Shown here piece by piece: positions 8,266 to 12,500 of a DNA stretch of 12,500 nucleotides (position 1 is its first letter; the number at the start of each line of letters is the position of its first letter). Source of the DNA: Botryococcus braunii (taxonomy: Eukaryota; Chlorophyta; Trebouxiophyceae). The position numbers and the translations under genes are program-made. Where the stretch lies: NCBI GenBank assembly GCA_002005505.1, contig MVGU01000106.1, forward strand, positions 37,501 to 50,000, in the 5' to 3' direction. The notes under the pieces were generated by a model. It searched no databases. It was given only the letters and a program-made list of their open reading frames with translations, and was not told the origin of the DNA.

Positions 8266-8285
8266 TGTGTGTGTGTATATATATA
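8266..8285. repeat. Short (TG)n(TA)n microsatellite
   Basis: A run of alternating TG passes directly into alternating TA. The rest of 8286-8454 is unremarkable AT-rich sequence with no gene. Confidence 0.85.
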
Positions 8286-8454
8286 CCAAATATCATAAAA
8301 AGGAATTAATGTTCAGCATTGTGTGGGAACAGAGTGGAGATGTCAGGGCGATGTTCTTTAATGCTAATTGTCATAATGGCTGCCTATTCAGGCCAGTGTC
8401 ATAGATTTACAGCAAGGGAAATGTTTCGGAAGTTGTAATTCATACATTTAATAT

Positions 8455-8811
<357 letters not shown>

Positions 8812-8858
8812 CAGAGAGACACACACACACAGACACAGACACAGACACAGACACACAA
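8812..8858. repeat. Compound CA / CAGA microsatellite joined to the GA tract
   Basis: The GA tract passes through ACAGAGAG into ACACACAC and then ACAGAC hexamer-like units, ending at CACAAAACAG. The change from GA to CA through mixed CAGA units suggests replication slippage from one founder repeat to the other. Confidence 0.9.
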
Positions 8859-9090
8859 AACAGAGTCGTGTCACAATGTATCATGTAGGAATGTAATCCT
8901 TACAAACACATGTACATTGCAAAAACAAAAACATCCATATAATACATATGTAATACATGTTGAGGTCACAATTCCATTTACAAAGTTGGGGAATGGTCAT
9001 TAACCGTTCATCATTCTCCCATAATAGACTATGATTTGATTGCACGCATACACACACACTCACTCTCAGTACCAAAACACTCATGCACGT

Positions 9091-9092
<2 letters not shown>

Positions 9093-9172
<80 letters not shown>
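9093..9172. repeat. (AC)40 microsatellite
   Basis: It has 80 bases of uninterrupted AC, followed by AGAGAGACAGAAAACAGA. The absence of interruptions suggests a young, length-variable locus. Its 3' flank resembles the 3' flank of the CA repeat ending at 8858. Open frames reading Thr-His or Val-Cys are repeat artefacts. Confidence 0.98.
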
Positions 9173-9176
<4 letters not shown>

Positions 9177-9371
9177 AGACAGAAAACAGACTTATGTCCC
9201 AATATACCATGTTGCAATATATATAATGAACATAGTTCAGGTAAAACACATAATCAAGCACTACTAACCCTCCCAAACAGATGTACATTTTTCCGAGCAT
9301 ATATTTAAACAACACCTAGCCACCAATACAACCATTGTAATAATAACAGGGTTTTCCTCACTTCGCAAATA

Positions 9372-9640
9372 TTAAAAAAAATTCAAGATAAGCTGGGTAA
9401 TCTACGGAACAGACCCGTGCCGAAGCCGATGCCGATGCCGATCAAAAAAGTTCCACAAAGCAATTACGATATTCCACAGTGCCACAAAGCATTTACGAAA
9501 CATACAATAAAAATTCCAAGATAGGCTGGGTGCTCACTTCTACGAAACAGACCCGTGCCGAAGCCGATGCCGATCAAAAGAGTTCCACAAAGCAATTACG
9601 ATATTCCACAGTCCCACAAAGCAATTACGATGTTCCTACA
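9372..9640. repeat. 138-bp tandem duplication with GCCGAT sub-repeats
   Basis: ACAGACCCGTGCCGAAGCC starts at 9409 and again at 9547, a period of 138. The copies share AATTC(C)AAGATAAGCTGGGT-like 5' parts and GTTCCACAAAGCAATTACG 3' parts. Copy one has three GCCGAT hexamers (9425-9442) and copy two has two. A CACAAAGCA(A/T)TTACGA sub-repeat also recurs within each copy. No coding potential is convincing. Confidence 0.85.
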
Positions 9641-10250
9641 CCACGCCCAACAACCTTCATTTTCATATAGTATCAAGGCACAAAAACACCCATTGACATA
9701 GACGACGGGAGTTAGGCATAACCTTACCCAAAGGCAGTCGGCCATTGCAACCACAAAAACATCATGGCCACAGCATACCCATACATATTATACATGTTGA
9801 AGTTATAATTCCATGGCAAAGTTGGGAAACGGTGATTGGCCGTGTTGGGAAATGGTGATTGGCCGTCTTCATTTCGCAAATTGATGTGCATTCGCAACCA
9901 GTAAATTACAACAAAAAGTTCAAAATAAACAGGGCTACCTGTTGCGTACTTAAATATCGATCACAACAATGCGAAAGTGCCCTATAAGCCAAGACACTTC
10001 CCTGACAAGACTCGGTGTCGATATCGATATTTCTACACCACGCCCAACAACCCTCATTTGCATAGATTACCTTATAATAAACATTATATTACTACATACA
10101 CAACCATCAACATAAACAACGGGAATCAGGCCGGAACCCTAACCCGTAGGCAGTTAACAATTGCAACCCAAAAAACACCATCGCCACCGCATCCCCACAC
10201 ATGTGATACATGTTAAGCTGACATAATCAATACTTAGTTTGGGCAACCTT

Positions 10251-11056
10251 ACAATTCAGAGAACCCCTCACCAAAAGTTCGCCATCAGGCACCGATGTAT
10301 GTGGTGTCAGCAAACTCCCAGCCAATCTCCATTCCACAACTTGCCAATCATCAACCTTCTTACGTCACTGTGTAATTTTGCTGCAACTGTGGACAAAACG
10401 CGCGTTTCTTTCTCTTACGATGCACTCCGAACTCACGCACGCTTCTCTCGTAAGAATCTTCAAATCGACGGGAAACCTGCAATGTACTGGATACTCCAAT
10501 CATTCAGGGCCACAATCCCCTAAGGATGAGCACAATCAGGCCATGTGCATCCAAAGTACAGCATGTGCCGGCGAAGCCTCCGAAATGTGTGATCTTTGAC
10601 ATTCAGTGGAATATTCAGGACCAAATTTCAGGCCACCACCACCAGAATGCCGAACATTCCAGACATCTGCACTCAGGAGAGTGTGCGGACCACCACATGT
10701 TGGCGGCGACTGACAGTCCCCACCCACAGACCGTGCACATTTCCGCACATCACACGGTCACACACGGGAAATTCGAAAAACGCAATACTGGAGGCCACCG
10801 TCAGGCAAAATGCCGGACATCCGCAGCGCCACTGCAGGAAATACCACAGATTCACCCGAATCTCATGGCTGCACGATCGGCTACCACGGAACAGCCCACA
10901 TTCCGGCTACCCCCAAAATGTCTGTTATGGCATTTTCTTAGTTATTAGTTTGTCGACTGCCCTGCGGAAACCGACATTTTTCCACTGAAAAAAGTTTGCG
11001 TCGTGGCGCGACACTAGGTGAGAATTATGCGCCTGCCCAGCGGAATCCTTAACTCT
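10251..11056. other. Gene-free stretch of unknown nature
   Basis: The sequence is C- and A-rich on the plus strand with CCACCACC, CCGCAC and CACACGG-like patches. Open frames of up to 140 codons (for example from ATG 10526) are low-complexity, His/Pro/Gln-rich and show no family motif, so I do not call them. A perfect 8-bp inverted repeat, TCTTACGA (10413-10420) with TCGTAAGA (10448-10455), could fold as a hairpin with a 27-base loop. Nothing else is recognisable. Confidence 0.5.
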
Positions 11057-11059
11057 TCT

Positions 11060-11118
11060 AGGGGGTAGAGTGGCAACGTCAACCTACCCCCCCAGGGGGG
11101 GGGGGGGGGTAGGTTAAC
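11060..11118. repeat. Alternating G-run/C-run inverted repeats at the LINE 5' junction
   Basis: AACCTACCCCCCC (11081-11093) is perfectly complementary to GGGGGGGTAGGTT (11103-11115), separated by one A and eight more G. The pairing extends outward three more bases with one mismatch (11078-11118). An additional GGGGGTAG at 11061-11068 can pair with CTACCCCC at 11084-11091, so two hairpins compete for the same C-rich arm. The G run is 15 long. The structure abuts the point where reverse-transcriptase coding begins. Confidence 0.85.
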
Positions 11119-11855
11119 CAGGGGCAAAGGACGCTCTGGATCCGGCGAATTACCGCCCTCTTGCTGTCCCTGAACCCTTCATGCGGCTGTACGCCACCCT
11201 GTTGAACACTAGGCTTATTCGGCACGTGGAATCCAAGGGGTTGCGCTGTCAGGCCCAAACGGGGTTCCGCCCGGGCTTCTCCACATTGCATCAGCTTTTT
11301 GCGATCCAACACTTCATTGACCTTGCTACCAAAGATCACCCCTTATTCTTATGCTCTTTAGATTTAAGTAAAGCCTATGATCGGGTTCCTCGCCCCCTTC
11401 TTTGGGAGGCCTTAACTCGGGTGGGGGTACCGGACCAATTCTTGGCTGCTGTTAAATCTTTATATGAAGATGCCCAAGTCACTTTATGTGTAGGGGGCAC
11501 CTCTGGGGAGCTTCTGAAGCCTCAGGTCGGTATCCTCCAAGGGTCCCCTATAAGTCCTACTCTGTTTGGTCTTTATTCGGATGGTCTGATTCGTTATATT
11601 GAAGCTCGGTGTCCGGGTGTGGGACCCGCCACCCGGGATGGTCGTTGTGTCCCTATTCAAGGTTATGCTGATGATTATACACTCCAGGCCAAGTCCCTGG
11701 AGGAGTTGCAGGCTCACCTTCTCCCCGCTGCTTCAGAGTGGTGCCAGTCCGCACGTATGCGGGTGCGTGTTCCTAAGTGCCATGCCATGGTCTTCCCCCC
11801 CTCGAAGGACGCCCCCCTCCCGTGCTGTATGAGGGTCAACCCCTGCCTCAGGTGA
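11118..11855 (+). CDS. LINE reverse transcriptase, 5'-truncated fragment
   Basis: This frame encodes the palm region of a non-LTR reverse transcriptase. It is open from 11118, directly after TAA at 11115-11117. The family motif [10 protein letters not shown] lies upstream of the first ATG at 11181, so that ATG is not a genuine start. Counting from 11181: [10 protein letters not shown] at 26-35; motif [12 protein letters not shown] at 60-70 with Asp 61 (codon 11361-11363); motif [14 protein letters not shown] at 117-129; motif C YADD at 162-165 (11664-11675), the catalytic Asp pair. Both catalytic motifs are intact. After [12 protein letters not shown] the meaningful frame is lost near the C runs at 11795-11801 and 11812-11817, and a spurious tail runs to TGA at 11853-11855. 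Such proteins copy their own RNA at a nicked target. Missing upstream domains and frame breaks make this copy inactive. Confidence 0.9.
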   Translation, partial: PGAKDALDPANYRPLAVPEPFMRLYATLLNTRLIRHVESKGLRCQAQTGFRPGFSTLHQLFAIQHFIDLATKDHPLFLCSLDLSKAYDRVPRPLLWEALTRVGVPDQFLAAVKSLYEDAQVTLCVGGTSGELLKPQVGILQGSPISPTLFGLYSDGLIRYIEARCPGVGPATRDGRCVPIQGYADDYTLQAKSLEELQAHLLPAASEWCQSARMRVRVPKCHAMVFPPSKDAPLPCCMRVNPCLR

Positions 11856-12370
11856 CCCAGGCTCGTCATTTAGGTGTCATGCTTTCTACGGCTTCAGGCA
11901 TTGGGGCCACCTTTGGCCATTTACGTGGTAAGATGTGGGGGGCCTGGTCTACTATTAGCACGCGTTATGGTAACCTCAAATGTGCCACCTCGATCGGTAT
12001 TCTCTTGCGTCTCTTCTTAGCATGTGTGGTGCCTGCCTGCTCATATGGGTGTGAGGTTTGGGGTCTACGGGTGTTTTCCCCATCTTCCACTCGGCCCTCC
12101 GCTAAGGATTTAGAAAAGGATTTTCTTACTATGTTACGGATGATCCTTGGGGTTCGTCAAACGGTCCGCACCGATGTGCTCCTTGCTGAGGTTGGCGTTT
12201 GGCCCCTTCATCATATCTGGTTCAAGCGTGTGGTCACTTTTTGGAACTCTCTGGTGGATCTCCCAGCCGACCACTTGTATGCACGTATTCATAGGGACTC
12301 ATGCTACTATGGCGTAACGCCTCGTTCCCGTCCTGGGCGGGTTCTTTTATCGCTGCCCTTCGCCGCTTAG
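11777..12370 (+). CDS. LINE ORF2 C-terminal continuation in the -1 frame
   Basis: This carries on the retrotransposon protein after the frame break. Real homology probably begins around 11820 ([19 protein letters not shown]), corresponding to the 'YLGV' segment that follows the RT palm in LINEs. Downstream are a CSYGCEVWG segment, typical of the 'YG.E.W' thumb-region motif, and [20 protein letters not shown] with [17 protein letters not shown], the usual post-RT helical region. The overlap with the RT frame (11777-11819) and the last residues from about 12315 on are out-of-frame tails. The shift fits one base lost in a C run. No start codon of its own is expected; it is one broken protein with the preceding frame. 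Confidence 0.8.
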   Translation: MPCHGLPPLEGRPPPVLYEGQPLPQVTQARHLGVMLSTASGIGATFGHLRGKMWGAWSTISTRYGNLKCATSIGILLRLFLACVVPACSYGCEVWGLRVFSPSSTRPSAKDLEKDFLTMLRMILGVRQTVRTDVLLAEVGVWPLHHIWFKRVVTFWNSLVDLPADHLYARIHRDSCYYGVTPRSRPGRVLLSLPFAA

Positions 12371-12500
12371 GTTACCCTTATGCGGCTGATTGTCAGCGCC
12401 CGCAGCCCGTTGATATGGATACCTTTTTAGCTCTCATTAGGCAGGCCAATACCCTCCCTGTGGCCTCTCTCCATGTCTCCCCTCGGTTAGCCCCTGCTGA
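12295..12500 (+). CDS. LINE ORF2 C-terminal end, third frame, runs off the window
   Basis: From about 12313 the plausible reading moves to the remaining plus-strand frame: [20 protein letters not shown], then [20 protein letters not shown] and [19 protein letters not shown], open to the window edge. The change from the frame ending at 12370 again fits one lost base, near 12310-12320. The residues look like a LINE C-terminal segment after the RT and thumb. I see no RNase H or zinc-knuckle motif in the part visible. Confidence 0.65.

Larger units (their letters stand above)
8857..10250. repeat. Decayed higher-order repeat, about 400-420 bp period
   Basis: Several marker blocks recur in the same order. 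An ACATGTTGAGGT...ATTCCAT..CAAAGTTGGG block begins near 8955, 9792 and (worn) 10208: spacings 837 and 416, so the first is about twice the second. CTACACCACGCCCAACAACC occurs at 9636 and 10033 (spacing 397), followed both times by TCATTT.CATAG, a CAT(C/T)(A/G)ACATA.AC.ACGGGA block and a TTGCAACC.CAAAAA block. AAAACAGA after a CA tract recurs at 8857 and 9183. The units are too diverged for exact boundaries. No protein or RNA gene is recognisable inside. Confidence 0.7.
11118..12500 (+). mobile_element. 5'-truncated non-LTR (LINE) retrotransposon, continues past the window
   Basis: The element begins inside the reverse-transcriptase domain, lacking ORF1, the endonuclease and the start of RT, and runs to the window edge. 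5' truncation is the usual outcome of target-primed reverse transcription. The sequence is visibly more GC-rich than the Helentron and repeat regions. It carries at least two frame breaks, both fitting single-base loss. The 3' end, poly-A or other tail and target-site duplication are not in view. The clade is not assigned. Confidence 0.9.

Noticed and set aside
10526..10948. 140-codon plus-strand frame rich in His, Pro and Gln
   Set aside because: Overlapping frames on both strands are equally open, composition explains the residues, and no domain is visible.

Overview
This is a eukaryotic, repeat-dominated window with no recognisable host housekeeping gene. The evidence is a Helentron-type rolling-circle transposon, a non-LTR retrotransposon, long GA and CA microsatellites, layered tandem repeats, and a nonsense-riddled gene relic followed by an AATAAA signal. 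The long transposon frame reads cleanly in the standard genetic code. The Rep-helicase-endonuclease architecture is known from aquatic animals, oomycetes and other eukaryotes. The style of the reverse transcriptase would also fit an alga. I cannot assign a taxon from the sequence alone.

Layout. 1-760: degenerate tandem-like repeats with recurring GAATTC-rich blocks. 821-868: a 25-nt tandem repeat that contains the transposase stop codon. 831-5177 (minus): a long open frame joining a Helitron HUH Rep domain, a Pif1-type SF1 helicase and a C-terminal endonuclease/exonuclease/phosphatase (EEP) domain. 5166-5565 (minus): the conserved part just N-terminal of Rep, split over two further frames. 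5566-6138 (minus): acidic, probably N-terminal linker remnants. 6144-6600: short broken frames. 6613-7649 (minus): a pseudogene of unknown family, ending just before AATAAA. 7650-8454: non-coding with small tandem repeats. 8455-8858: a 357-nt near-pure purine tract passing into CA repeats. 9093-9172: (AC)40. 8857-10250: decayed higher-order repeats of about 400-420 bp, with an internal 138-bp duplication. 10251-11060: nothing recognisable. 11060-11115: alternating G-run/C-run hairpins. 11118-12500 (plus): a 5'-truncated LINE with a visibly more GC-rich composition than the rest.

How the parts relate. The Rep-helicase-EEP protein would nick and unwind DNA during rolling-circle-like transposition. 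Its catalytic core looks intact but its N-terminal part does not. The 6613-7649 relic lies upstream on the same strand and could be a captured gene fragment, although no element ends were found to prove it. The LINE is an independent later or separate insertion. All six clear frame breaks in the window have the polarity of one lost base, which raises the question of sequencing or assembly error versus real decay.
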